64,000 nt of DNA from Lates calcarifer. Taxonomy: Eukaryota > Chordata > Actinopteri > Centropomidae. Within the stretch, counting starts at the first letter, position 1, and each line of letters begins with the position of its first letter. The translations under genes were made by a program, and so were the position numbers. Of this stretch, positions 9,769 to 21,000 are shown piece after piece. The notes beneath the pieces were generated by a model. The model was not told the origin of the DNA, made no database searches, and worked only from the letters and a program-made list of their open reading frames with translations. The DNA lies in NCBI RefSeq assembly GCF_001640805.2, contig NC_066854.1, forward strand, positions 11,750,644-11,814,643, in the 5' to 3' direction.

Positions 9769-12266
9769 CTGGAGAGCAAAAGGAGATTCAAATAGAACTA
9801 AATATTAAATACCACTTATTATTTGTGTTGTCAGTAGCTGCTTCAGCAGGGTCAGATATGAGAGGAGAGTACCCTCTACCTGTGAGTAGGAGAACTCCAA
9901 GCCAGTGACAGAGAAGACCACCTCTCCTGCAGTGATGAGGAAGTACTGAGGAATCTGCCAAGCCATGTGTATGGAGTTGGGCCTGATGTCCAGCACTGGT
10001 CGGATGCCCTCTTGGCACTACAGGAAACAGACAGGTGCTCAGATCTGCTACCTCAGTGGAAAAGTTCCATCTAATCTACACTGTGACTCAAAGTGTATTC
10101 ATTAGTTACATTTGGTCCAAATGCGAATGTTGGCGTGATGATGTAGGTGTAAGAGCTGCCGAAGCCAAATTTTTGATTGTAGACACACACTTGTCCAGCA
10201 TTATTCCTGATCAGGAACTCAGCACTGACATAACAAGAAAAACACCATTTAGGGAAAAGGATTTTCTCTTGTATGACTGAATGCGATGTATAGTGTGTAA
10301 TGAAATATCAGTCTTACTTTCCCTGTGGTACTGCAATATATTTTGACATGTTGTTGGTGACAATGTCTCCAAAGTCCTCGTTACGCACTGTTACATTCAC
10401 AGTTGAGGCGAAGCCATTCAAAAATCTGGGGGAAGAGAATTCAGTACGTCATAGGTGAGAAAATATCAGTCTTAGAGCAGAGCTATGTAATATTTGACAC
10501 ATCAGCCACCTACTGTTTGGAACATTTTATATTGACTGCAAGCCAAAGTTATATCCCCTTGTTACGCAAAGGATTTTTCTCCAAATTTGTCCTTTTGTGT
10601 GTGACATATGGAATATCTTAACTACTTATACATATATTAAATCAAACAACAATCTGAGAAGAAGGAAATGATCATGCTTTAGATTGAATATAGTTACTAT
10701 ATGCTGCTGTAAGCTCAGCAAAGACAAAACTTTGGATGTCAAAAAATAATAATTCATTCATGAGAAAACAAAATCTATTCAGCTTTGCTGTGAGTAATAT
10801 AATTATTTTGGGGAAAACAATGATGATGAAACAGGAAAGTACACATGTTCTGTCAGGTCTTCAGTACAAATTCCTGCATGTTTCATAAAAATGTGAAACT
10901 TGCCTGATAGCATTAGCTCCCTGTTCCGGCTTTGAGGTGATGTCCTTGAACTGAGGACAGAAAGATACTTTAGAGCCTCCACGTCTTTGAACTTAAGTTA
11001 AATTTGATGGAATCCACTGACAAAGGAAACATACAGGATAAACATCCAACTGAAATCACATTTATCATTCCTTTTTACTGTCACAAATATATATATAAAT
11101 TAAGAGAAATGTTTTATATCAAACTATGCAGCTTACAAGCTGACATTAGCACTTAGTGCTGGTTACTGCTTTATGCAAATATGGCTTAAACTGAAACTAC
11201 TGAACTGGCTGTATGGAAAAGGAACAAGAAATCCTCAATCTGTGTATGCAGAGACTGAATGGTATTCCAAGAAATAAATGGGAAAACAGGGAGGGCCATC
11301 ATGAAATTAAAAAGGAGGAGTTTCATTTTTGGTGTCTGAACATTATTTGGGGGGGAAAGAGACCTGATATGACTCTTGATGCCCTGATAGAATTAGTGCT
11401 ATGGAAATGGACATTATACAGAATTAATCAACATGTGGAGGAGGTTTTAGAGTTTGCATTAACTGGAGAGCAGGGGAAATTAGGACCTGTTTCTAATATA
11501 CACCTGTCCCAAGTAGAGTTCTAGTTCTCTCTGCTACTTATGATACATTTCTCCCTTGACACAAGACATGTAAGTTACAGAGCAAATATGTACGCTGGAG
11601 CAGACAAAAAATGTTATTTCAGTTGGACTTTAACCCTATCTGGTAGGTGTGCTTACAGCTATGGGCCTGGGTTGGACCCCATCCTGAACGATGACCATGG
11701 TATTCCGAGTGCCATCAGATAAACTGACCATCTCAGGAATACCATCCCCCAGAATCAGTTCAAATGGTTTATCAAAGGTCAGGTAATCCTCATTGGCCTG
11801 TGAGAGAAGAAAATTACTCAACATCAGCATGTCCTCCAACCTTTACTCTATGTGAACAAGGTGACTTAGAACAGACCTATTAAGAGTTAATATATTTGGA
11901 TTGGGTAGAGTACCGTGAAAGACTCCAACATAAACTGGTTGGCACCAGCTTTGATGGGCAGTGATTTGTTCATCATGTTGATGAACTTGGCTTGGCCTTC
12001 ATTGCTTGATGGGAACTTTGGCAGGGTTTGCTGGAAGAGGAATGGAGTCATGTGCGTGAATTGAGCTTCATAAGGTCACGTGTGTTTAAGTTGCCCAGTG
12101 TGTGTTTTTTGTTTGTGTGTGTGTGTGTTATTCTTACATCAATCTGTATCTGGACGAGAGCAGCAGCCACGAAGGCGAGAGCAGCGAAGAACATCCCCAC
12201 AGTCATCCTCTTTAATGGACTGCAGGACAAACACACAGATCACAGATTGGTTTCAGGAGGCCAAAA

Positions 12267-12297
<31 letters not shown>

Positions 12298-14524
12298 AAA
12301 ATATAAAATAAACTCACGTGAAGTTTAATTTGCACTTGGCGATCAGTGGGTAGATGATACTGTCCATGATTGGCACCAAAATCAGGATCAAGATAGGGTT
12401 GACAGTCTAGCAGGAAGAAGGTGAGTCAGTCTTTTAAAGTCTGTTCTATCAGCAGCATGTTGACACACCACAGCAAACTAAGTAATGTGTAATCAACACA
12501 AGTGTCTCACCTGCATCTGATCGGGCTGGATTATGAGTATTCCCTGTTGAGGAAGAAAAGGAGAGAGAAAGATAGAATTTCAAAACAGGCCTTTCTGTGT
12601 TTCTGTGGTTTGAGCTGACAAAGTATGACTGTGCAAAAACGCTGGGAAACTTACAAAGTCACCGTTCATGGTAGTCGCCTGGAGCGTCCATCTTGAGCCC
12701 TGTGGAGGAGACACAGCTTTTATTTAGTCTGTCTTTAGAGTCTGCCAGCACACCTCTGGTATTAATTAGGGACATATGAAATGGTGGAATTAATTAATTA
12801 ATCAGGGTCTCTCTCTCTCTCTCTCTCTATCTCACACACTCACACAATCACATACAGTGTATGATAGAGCAAATTGCCAGTTACCTGCTGGTCAAAAGAG
12901 AGCCCAGAACATGGGCAGTGGGATGTAAAGGAACAGCACCTTCAGCACCATCTTCACCTGGGCAATCAGGAGTTTCTGGATCCGAATAGAGAAGATGATT
13001 ATGCCACTGACTGTAGTGTTCGTATTTGCATGTTCTTATGTTTGTATATTGCACTTACATCGTATTTCTCCTCAGCCCAGTCCATCCAGTGGGCTCTTTT
13101 GGGATACTGAGAACTACGATGCCTGAAGCGGTTCTTGATAGCAAACTAAAACAGCAGGAGAGACATTTCCATATTCATTTTTCCTCCAGTTAGAGTACAT
13201 TTTGTTACTGAAACTTTAGGTGAAAGTTGGAATGGATTGTGCCAGCGCTTAAAAAAACATTCAGTGAAACATGTCTGTCTTTGAGGAGCCACTTACCCCA
13301 ATACATCTGCAGACTTTCACCATGATGTTACCTTGAGGGGCTGTCTTATTGTACATACCACTTCCAACAATGAACACAACTGCAGACAGACACACACACA
13401 CACATAGATATTAATTATCTTTTTCTATTTTTTTATCTGATGTTGACTGTAAGTATTTATGCTACCATCTTCTTATAAAATATGCTTTAGTGAGTGCAAT
13501 AAAGGTTTTACAAATTGTAACATTTAATGGTTAGTTAATCATTTGTTACTAGTTTCACTAATAAGTAACTATTAATGATTCTTTTACAACCTGGTTGTTC
13601 TTACAAGTGGCTTATTTCTTATCTTTGAATAGCAATAATAAATCACTTGTTAAGCAACAATAAATAAATAGCAAAAAATACAGTAAAAACTGAAGTAGCA
13701 GAGGCCAAGATATCCTGACTCTTAGTCCCTAATGTGACTCAAGATCAAAAAACCCTGAATCCTACATTTGTCAAAATGCAGCTGGATAGAGTCGTTAATC
13801 AAATCAAACTCCACACCCTCAGTTTATAACACAGGTTGCTGAGATAACCCTCGTGAAATCACCATGACATCATCAGGGTTATTTTCTTAGACTCAACACA
13901 TTTTAACATTTGGTCCCTCTCCCCTGTATTTTGCTTATTTTTCCTTGACTGTGATGTTTGAGCTTCACTGTGCAGAATGATGTATGTGCAGAGTTTGATA
14001 TTAGGCTGCTTTATGTTCACCATGCTTAAAGGGACAGTTTTTAATTAAGTAATAACTTTTTGTGGAAAAACAATATGAGACTAATTATTTTCATGATTAT
14101 TCAATGTCTTAAAGGGGATGTTTAATAAAGTGTGTTTAATTACAAAGTAGCACTGATCTGCTCATTAGTCAATAGAGACGTTTAAAAGTAAAAAGCTAGT
14201 TCTTACTCAGAGCTACCACCATGAGAGCAGCAGGGACACCAAAGGCCAGTGGGTAGCACTTCTGCTGGGTGTGAATTCCACATTCCTGAGCTGAAAACCA
14301 CACAAAGCCATGAACACATGTTTAGGGTCAATGACATATTTTCTGTTCTGTGATCAACTTCAGTGTCCACTCTTACCTCTGAGGATGGGGGTGATGACGG
14401 TGGACAGCAGACTGCCAGCGTTGATGGAGAGGTAGAAGATGGAGAAGAAGGTGCTTCTCTGCTTCTCCTGTTAGACACATGAAGTTTAACATGTCTTAGA
14501 CAAAAAGCACTGATGCTGGTCTTT

Positions 14525-14572
<48 letters not shown>

Positions 14573-14983
14573 GGGGGTGGGGGGTAGATCGGGGTGTTCA
14601 ACAGTGCAATTAATATCAAGAGATAATCTTTGTTGCTGGCCTTGGACAGTGTAATAAATTCCCTGTGACAGATGTACCCATTAGTTAATAAACAACCAGC
14701 TGGGATCAAACAGAGATACAAGAAGTGCTGACGAGATGCTAATGATAGCTGAGCGAGGTGTCTCTTTAACTGCTGTGTGTGCACAGATGCATGCAAGAAA
14801 GAGAGGGAGAGATAATACCTGTGTGCTGCATGTGGTGTGTGCATACGTGTATGTACATAAGAGAAAGGGCAGTGTGTGTGTTTGTGCAGGTTTACATCAA
14901 GAGTGTAAATATGTGTGTGCATGAACATGAACAAAAACAAAACATCCGTAAAAGACACTGTAATGCAAAGCTACAGGAAATAC

Positions 14984-15042
<59 letters not shown>

Positions 15043-16903
15043 CTTGAGTAACATCTAACCTGATGGTCCCCAAACTGGTCTCCACCAAAGGCTGCCACGC
15101 AGGGTTTGATGCCTCCTGTTCCCAGGGCAATAAGGATCAAACCCACCATGGACAGAGCTCTGGAGGAGAAAACACAGCACAGTCAGTCAGTACGTGTCTG
15201 TAACTGTTTAACTGTCATATTTCTATTGTGTTCCACTGTTCTGAGTGTGTTCAACCCACACGTGGAAGCCCATGTTGTCAGGGGTACCGTCCTTGTTTGC
15301 ATCTGTGATGTCATGGATGGCGCTTACAGCCAGGATGACTTGTCCCAACGCATAAACGATGGACAGGTAAATGATAGTCCTGTGCAGAGGAAGGAGGAGG
15401 AGGAGGAGGAGGATGGTGGAGCAAAGATGTAAACAGGTGTACATCAGGTTCAGATAGAGATAAGATAAACAAGGGTCAAAAGTCCAACGATGAGAGTAAG
15501 ATATTCTTTAACCTTAACTCTAAACTGGTTTAAAATACTTAATATGTGCAGCTAGACAAGCACAGGAAGCCAAAATATATATCACTACAACACTATACAA
15601 AGCAAATTACAGTTTATGGATATTGGTAGCTTTTAATAAGCAAACTGCAAAGGAAAATTCACTTTTGTTTGGCTGCAGGATTTGAAACTCACTTGAACTT
15701 TCCGAGCCATGAATCAGCCACGATGGCTCCAAGGATGGGTGTCAGGTAGCAGAGGGCCACAAAGGTGTGGTAGATGGTGGTAGCAAAGTCATCATCCCAC
15801 CTCAAGAAGTACTTAAAGTACAGCACCAGCACAGCTGCAGGCAGCGAGGGAGGAGGAAGGAAAGGTGTAAAAATTGATATATATTTCTATATATTGTTGG
15901 ATATTTTAATCTGTAACAATAAATCATAGCATAAAAAGTAACTACTTTTCTTGCCACTACAAGTTCCTTTCTTAAACACGTCTGTGAGTGGCTTAGTAAT
16001 TGGAACACTGTTGCCAGTTTGGATGCTAAGGAGAGCAGCTGCACAAAACGCCTGTGCAATGCATGCACATGCTAGAGAGAAATCTTAATCTGCAGAGTAA
16101 CTGTAGCTGACAGAAATGTAGCAGAGAAGTAGAAAATAACATAAAATGGAAATACTCAAGTAAAGCACAATCCCTCCAAAATGTAATGAAGTACAGTGCT
16201 TGAATAAATCTACTCTCCATCACTGACATCATGAATAAACTCAAAGGAAACAACATAAACCTGCATCAGACCAGAGCAACCGACTCACCTCGCATGCCAT
16301 AGTAGGAGAAGCGCTCGCAGAACTCATTGACCACAATGAAAAAGATGCTTATTGGGTAGCCACAGACAGTAGCCTGTAGGAAGGATAGGAAAAATATAAG
16401 AGAGCATCACTAACAGTGACTGAGACAGCATATATAAAACATACTGTATGTACAAGTCCCATATTAATTAAAGGCTTTTTATTCTTTATCCAACTATTTG
16501 TGTCTGGAACAACCATGATGTTGATCAGGATTCTTCATGATTTTGTTTTTATTCCTATGCATGAGAGCATATTTGCTCCTTTTTCACATGTAGTCCTGTT
16601 GGATACCCAAGCAGTAAACAATACATTTCTGTTTTGTAAATACTACAGTACAATAAAGGTTGGACTTACACTTTTTCCCTTGGCCTTCTTCTTCCCTTCT
16701 ATGTCTGCAGAAATAAAATAAAAGTCATATATTATATATACTGACTATTGTTAGGGCATTGAGTAAATAACAGTTTGATGTGAAAAAGAAGAGTAATGCA
16801 TGTTCTAAAAACAGAATATTCCTCTGAAACTTGCAGGAAAAGAAATTCCAGTTGTACATATGGGATCTAGAGCGTCCCCTCCAGACCGGGACTCACCTGC
16901 CAT
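8649..16903 (-). CDS. slc15a1: slc15a1 (PepT1) proton-coupled oligopeptide transporter, 23 exons
   Basis: Complete coding region from ATG (16903-16901) to TAA (8651-8649), about 737 residues once the exon 11 surplus base is set aside; vertebrate PepT1 proteins are about 710-740. The product is the apical intestinal and renal H+-coupled importer of di- and tripeptides (POT/SLC15 family, major facilitator fold). Family signatures visible: NEFCERFSYYG (ExxERFxYYG motif, Glu31/Glu34/Arg35), IYHTFVALCYLTPILGA with His65 (matching the key human His57), GTGGIKPCVAAFGGDQF, FWALFDQQ, and EVVFSVTGLEFSYSQ with the Glu likely matching human Glu595. All introns are GT-AG except one GC-AG after exon 18. 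Phases agree through every junction, so the summed length misses a multiple of three only because of one base in exon 11. The gene sits tail-to-tail with stk24 and in tandem with dock9. Whether it is the a or b duplicate is not decidable here. Confidence 0.95.
9054..9310 (+). repeat. dispersed repeat copy with CTCF-like core (copy 1)
   Basis: This stretch in the last slc15a1 intron shares tggccac(a/t)(a/t)g(a/g)gggcag, agctgtaaacac and gctgatgagag(c)(a/c)gtgagactga with 44377-44600, in the same order. It is therefore a copy of a repeat family. The first block resembles the core CTCF site. Confidence 0.5.
9880..12699 (-). CDS. slc15a1: slc15a1 exons 12-21: C-terminal bundle and large extracellular domain
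   Basis: Exons: 12699-12655, 12543-12511, 12406-12318, 12219-12138, 12030-11914, 11797-11657, 10950-10904, 10425-10318, 10224-10110, 10017-9880. Exons 12-15 encode GSRWTLQATTMNGDF, IIQPDQMQ and the following transmembrane helices. Exons 16-20 encode the extracellular domain between helices 9 and 10, which is less conserved across vertebrates and carries NVT and NMS N-glycosylation sequons in exon 19. Exon 21 returns to the membrane with AWQIPQYFLITAGEVVFSVT. Exon 18 ends in a GC donor (ATCAG|GCAAGT). In exon 15 a CA run follows the donor. Confidence 0.9.
12885..12975 (-). CDS. slc15a1: slc15a1 exon 11, carrying a +1 frameshift in the sequence as given
   Basis: This exon encodes KLLIAQVKMVLKVLFLYIPL then PMFWALF, the conserved helix with the substrate-site Trp (Trp302, matching human Trp294). 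The family continues with DQQ. Here the plus strand reads ctggtcaaaagagagccc, with four A where three are needed, so the transcript reads CTC TTT TGA, a stop at about codon 306. Removing one A restores DQQ and a 90-nt, phase 0-0 exon, and both neighbouring exons require phase 0. Nothing else in the gene looks decayed. A sequencing or assembly homopolymer error is therefore more likely than a dead gene, but a real null allele cannot be excluded. Confidence 0.85.
13059..16903 (-). CDS. slc15a1: slc15a1 exons 1-10: start codon and N-terminal transmembrane bundle
   Basis: Exons in transcript order: 16903-16897, 16704-16670, 16373-16289, 15834-15693, 15379-15260, 15159-15060, 14467-14377, 14290-14207, 13379-13297, 13145-13059. 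Exon 1 carries only seven coding bases (ATGGCAG). Exon 2 encodes a Lys-rich cytosolic leader (IEGKKKAKGKS). Exons 3-9 encode the N-terminal helices with the proton/peptide-coupling residues Glu31, Glu34, Arg35 and His65. Exon 10 encodes part of the cytosolic loop between the two six-helix bundles (FRHRSSQYPKRAHWMDWAEE). Exon 6 ends in a weak donor (GTTAGA) with a long CA repeat just behind it. Confidence 0.92.
14529..14569. repeat. (TG)n microsatellite in slc15a1 intron 6
   Basis: About 20 uninterrupted TG units (CA on the transcript strand), 60 bp upstream of exon 7 in transcript order. It is followed by a G-rich stretch. Confidence 0.95.
14989..15038. repeat. (TG)n microsatellite directly behind slc15a1 exon 6 donor
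   Basis: About 25 TG units, read as (CA)n in the transcript, starting about 20 nt downstream of the exon 6 5' splice site. It is the second long CA array in the same 590-nt intron. Confidence 0.95.
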
Positions 16904-17060
16904 GGCTGCTGTATGTCCCCTCTCCAACTGTGTCCTTCAGCAAAAAGAGACAGAGAGACTAGTGACCCCTGTCCAGATCGGTGACACGAAGACTGAGCTG
17001 AGGCCCGACCACCTTCTTATGTAACCTCCCATCAAACCTCCTGCAACGCCCTCTGATGCT
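16904..17060 (-). promoter_or_regulatory. slc15a1: likely slc15a1 5' UTR and proximal promoter
   Basis: On the transcript strand the ATG follows acatacagcagcc. About 110-120 nt further upstream there is a weak TATA-like stretch, gttacataagaagg. No CpG-rich character is visible, which fits a tissue-restricted gene. The transcription start is not determinable; a non-coding first exon further upstream is possible. Confidence 0.25.
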
Positions 17061-20040
17061 GATTCACGGACTATGGACACTTTGTCCAGCACCTCCCAAC
17101 ATGCAAGTCACCATTATTCCAACCTGCCAGCACATTCCCTTCATCATTATCATAGCTGTGTGTGTGTGTGTGTGTGTGTGTCAGTGAGTAATTTCTTTAT
17201 GACTGCAGAAGCTCAATGAGAGGGTCTTACCTCACAGATAAGGAGGATTGTTCAGGTGAGCTGATGACAGTGGTAACAGTCAGTGTTTTTCTTATTGCTA
17301 AGTTTCCTTATTGTAAGTATGGGATGTCACTTCATAAAGTGTATTTGTATTGAGATTGTCAAAGTATAGCATTGGAATAAAAACTGCTTTAAAAACAGTA
17401 TATGCTCCTGCACTACATACCTTGAAGACCTTTAAACCCTCTTTCATTTTCAAGTGTAAACACAGATAGACTGGTTTATGTCTTAGCAGATAATAAGTAT
17501 GTAGATGGAAGCATTTGTGTACACATTTGCATATATATGTTGTTTGTTTTGTTTTTTTTTACTGAATATTCTGGTGTCAAGTGGCTTTAATTTTGGAAAC
17601 TTCAAAATTCAGTGACTGTACTTCCAACTGCCTCTGCCTCAACATGATAACACCTGAAGTATCGGTTTAATTTTTCTTTTCTATCTTGCTACTAATTAGT
17701 TCCAAACAGGAGATCATGAAACCCCTGTTTGAAAAGAGGCTCATTTACGTCCATATTCTGAAGGGATTTCCAGAAACTGGACTCCTCTCACTGTGTGGAT
17801 AAAAAAAATATTCAGTTTTTTGTATAATAAATGATTTTTAACCAGATCCTAAAGTTACACCTCTGCCTAAAGATGTTAACCACAAATGACACATCCCCTC
17901 GCTCAGTTTGCAGGTTATCATCAGTTATATTTGTATATATTGTTGTGTCTTCCCAATTATTTATTGTATTTTATTTTTAATTCCTACAAAATAATGTGTT
18001 AATGTGTTGCTTGACTTTTACAAAAAGAAGGACATGTGTCATTAGTGGCTAATTTTCTTTTTTTATCCAGGTTTTTAGTGAGATTCTGGAAATACTGTCA
18101 GAACAGCACTGAAAGAAAGAAGAGTATTCATTTTTCATAAAATCAAATGCTTAGCTCTGTGACTCACATCAAATGTTACTAAATGAGAGGCAGAAACTGT
18201 GGGTTATATTTCTATGAGAATAACAGCAGTGACTAAAACATGAAGATATAAAACATACAAAAAGATTACAGAAGGATAAATGTTGAATTCTTGTGTAAGT
18301 AAAAACATACAAACACACACCATGAAACACTAGCAGGACTCACGCCAGACACATGATGTTTAGCAGGCCAAATCTCTGAAACAATGACACAGTCGGGGTG
18401 TTTGTCCACTGACCCAACTGGACACAACATGGTGTGTGAGCGTGTGTGTGTGTGTGTGTGTGGGAGAGGGGGTGGGGGGTTCTGTCAGTGATATGAGGTG
18501 GGATTAGCTGGTCTTTTACATGACAGTGGGGGGGTTTTACAGGAGTCAGCATCCCGATTTCACTCGTGTCTCTCCTGTTTCTCTTCAGTCAGTGTGCAGG
18601 TCGCTGCCATCACTAACTACAGCACAGAGCCCCATTCACACTGACCCTCAGAGAGTCACATGTTTATAGTTATGTTTAACTGTTCTCAGACAAGCTAGTG
18701 AGCCACAAAGTCCAACTGATTTCACCACTAGTGTTGTACACACACACTCACACATAATGAATCAGTTCTTGGCCTGGAATATACAGTCTATGGCCTGGAC
18801 AGGGAACATGAATGGGAATGCATGCACAGAGAAAAGTAAAATAAACTTCAAAAACTACAAAATATACCACATATTTTCACTATACTATTTAGAAACCTGT
18901 GAATTTACTATTTAGGGGTGAATCTATATGCAGCAGATATCCTAACATTGCATTCCATTCCAGTCAGCAGCTAGGAGAATTGTTAATGCTAAACAAGGTT
19001 ATACACAAAGTTGGCTATACAGAGAAATGACCTGTGAGAGTCTAAAAATATCAACTGATAACACAGCTTTTCTGTTCCAGCTGTTCCACACACTGAATCA
19101 TAGCCCTGATAAGATGGGTGTATGTTATTGTTCATTAATTAAAATTAGAATGTTATTTCCTTTTCCAAAAGTTACATAGTCTGGCTTTAAAAGAGTAAGA
19201 TGGATTATGGAAGAGTTAAATAGATTTTGGTTTATTTTTGTGACTGATTGTGGTTAAAGGAAATACATGCAAATGATATTTTGTTTTACATTTTGTCAGT
19301 TTTGGTCCTGCATACATATGAGCACTACTGTTGCTACTGCAAACATCTGCACATGTTAAAGTTGACATACACAGTAATTGTCCACCAGTCATGTATCACT
19401 AAGTATAAATGCTGCATAGCAAAAGTATAGTAGCAGGTAGATAGCCAGTTTAAATAGTCAGTATTTTCAACTTACCCATATGGTCCAGTCATACATCATC
19501 TATCTCTGTATTTGTCATGCATTTCCCCATCTGACTGCAGAGTGGTAACACTGTTCACTGAGCTTTACTGGCAGCTGGAAGTCTGTCGCTTCTGCTTTAC
19601 AGATGAGGGACAGCTTTGAGCTCTATCTGAAACAAGGCACAGGGCTGTGAGTGAGAATCTGTGGAAGGACTGAGAGACAGGAAATGAAAATGGCTTCACA
19701 TTTCTTCACTCTACAAACTTTACAAGTGGACTTACAAAATTTTAGTAGGGTGATATTTTTGCACTTGCACACAGTGTAAAAGCAAGAGGTTAAGATTTTG
19801 ATAGACTTTGGGAGACAAAGGACTTTACAAGTTTGACTTTGACTTCCAGCAACAGTGGTGCTAAGTCATCACTTGATCAGATACAGTCATGAGTTTTAGG
19901 AAATGAATTTCTCAACAGCTGTAAACTGTGATGAAATTTGATATGCTGCAAGAGTGTGCCGTTTAAACACTGCCTAACCTAAACTTTATAATAACTGAAC
20001 TGAACAGAGGGAAGGAATACATTACAGTGAACATATAAAA
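17061..20040. other. intergenic region between slc15a1 start and dock9 end
   Basis: No exon could be supported. It holds (TG)n runs at 17156-17181 and 18441-18463 and AT-rich sequence. Any slc15a1 enhancer or non-coding leader exon would be expected here, but none was recognised. Confidence 0.55.
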
Positions 20041-20070
20041 TCAAGGCATGGAATGAGGTCTTATATTTTT

Positions 20071-20076
20071 TTTATT
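20071..20076 (-). terminator. dock9: candidate poly(A) signal for dock9
   Basis: TTTATT on the plus strand gives AATAAA on the transcript strand, the first canonical signal after the dock9 stop. It implies a 3' UTR of about 930 nt. Confidence 0.5.
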
Positions 20077-21000
20077 TATAAGTCTTAAACATATTTACAT
20101 GAGGAGTCATAAAGTAAAAATTATGTTTTTTATCTCACAGATGATAAAAGGCATCTACATGACAGACAGAGAAACAAAGGGGTAGATTATAAATTGTCAC
20201 ACCCTTATCTTGCATTACACAGTCTTTTTCCTAAGGTCTTTGGCAAGAGTGGTTTTCTGTGCAGTAGGTAGCCTCGGTAATAATAGAAAATATTGCACAC
20301 ACTTTTTTGTCTTTACAGAAAATAGGTGAAAACATTGTGGTTCACTTGGCTTTAGACAGTTTGTATATGCATCCATTGACCTAAAATAGAATGAATTCTT
20401 TTAAATGTGAGAGAAAAGATAAACTCTGCATCTGCTGTAACACGGACTGGATGGAAACAGGAAAAAAGAACTGTAAAAATACTTTGCATCAGTTGAAGAA
20501 TGTATGCATGGTTACAGCAGTGACATATATCTCTAATAAAAACTTTGAAGCACTCTCTTACAAATACTGTCAATAAATGGGAGCCATACAGTTAAAAACA
20601 GATAGGATTTAGACTGGGGTCAAACGCAAATGAAGTTCCTCCTGTTTCTTTCAACCTCTGGACAACATCTCCTGGGTGGGGTTTGAGACAGCAGAACATT
20701 TAAGATAACATGATGTTGTCGGCTACAGTACTGGTTACACATTTGCTGAATCATCTTGTGTTTAAACCCATCTTATATTGGATAAAACAAAAAATGATGT
20801 GGCTTAAATCTGGCTCCATAGTCTCCATAGGAAACAAGAACACTGGGCCTACTGATGCAGGGAGTGAACATCACATTTCTAGCTCATGACGCGTGGAGGA
20901 ACAGCAGGAGAAAATATACCAATGGATCTTGGCTTTAGTTTGTTTTTAGGGACTTAGAATGAGACTTAATTTATCATGAGACTGGTGTGAAACATCCCTA

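Noticed and set aside
14203..14958. A 251-codon minus-strand open frame across slc15a1 exons 7-8
   Set aside because: Only two in-frame or out-of-frame exon pieces are real; the rest is intron including a (CA)n run read as Thr/His repeats.
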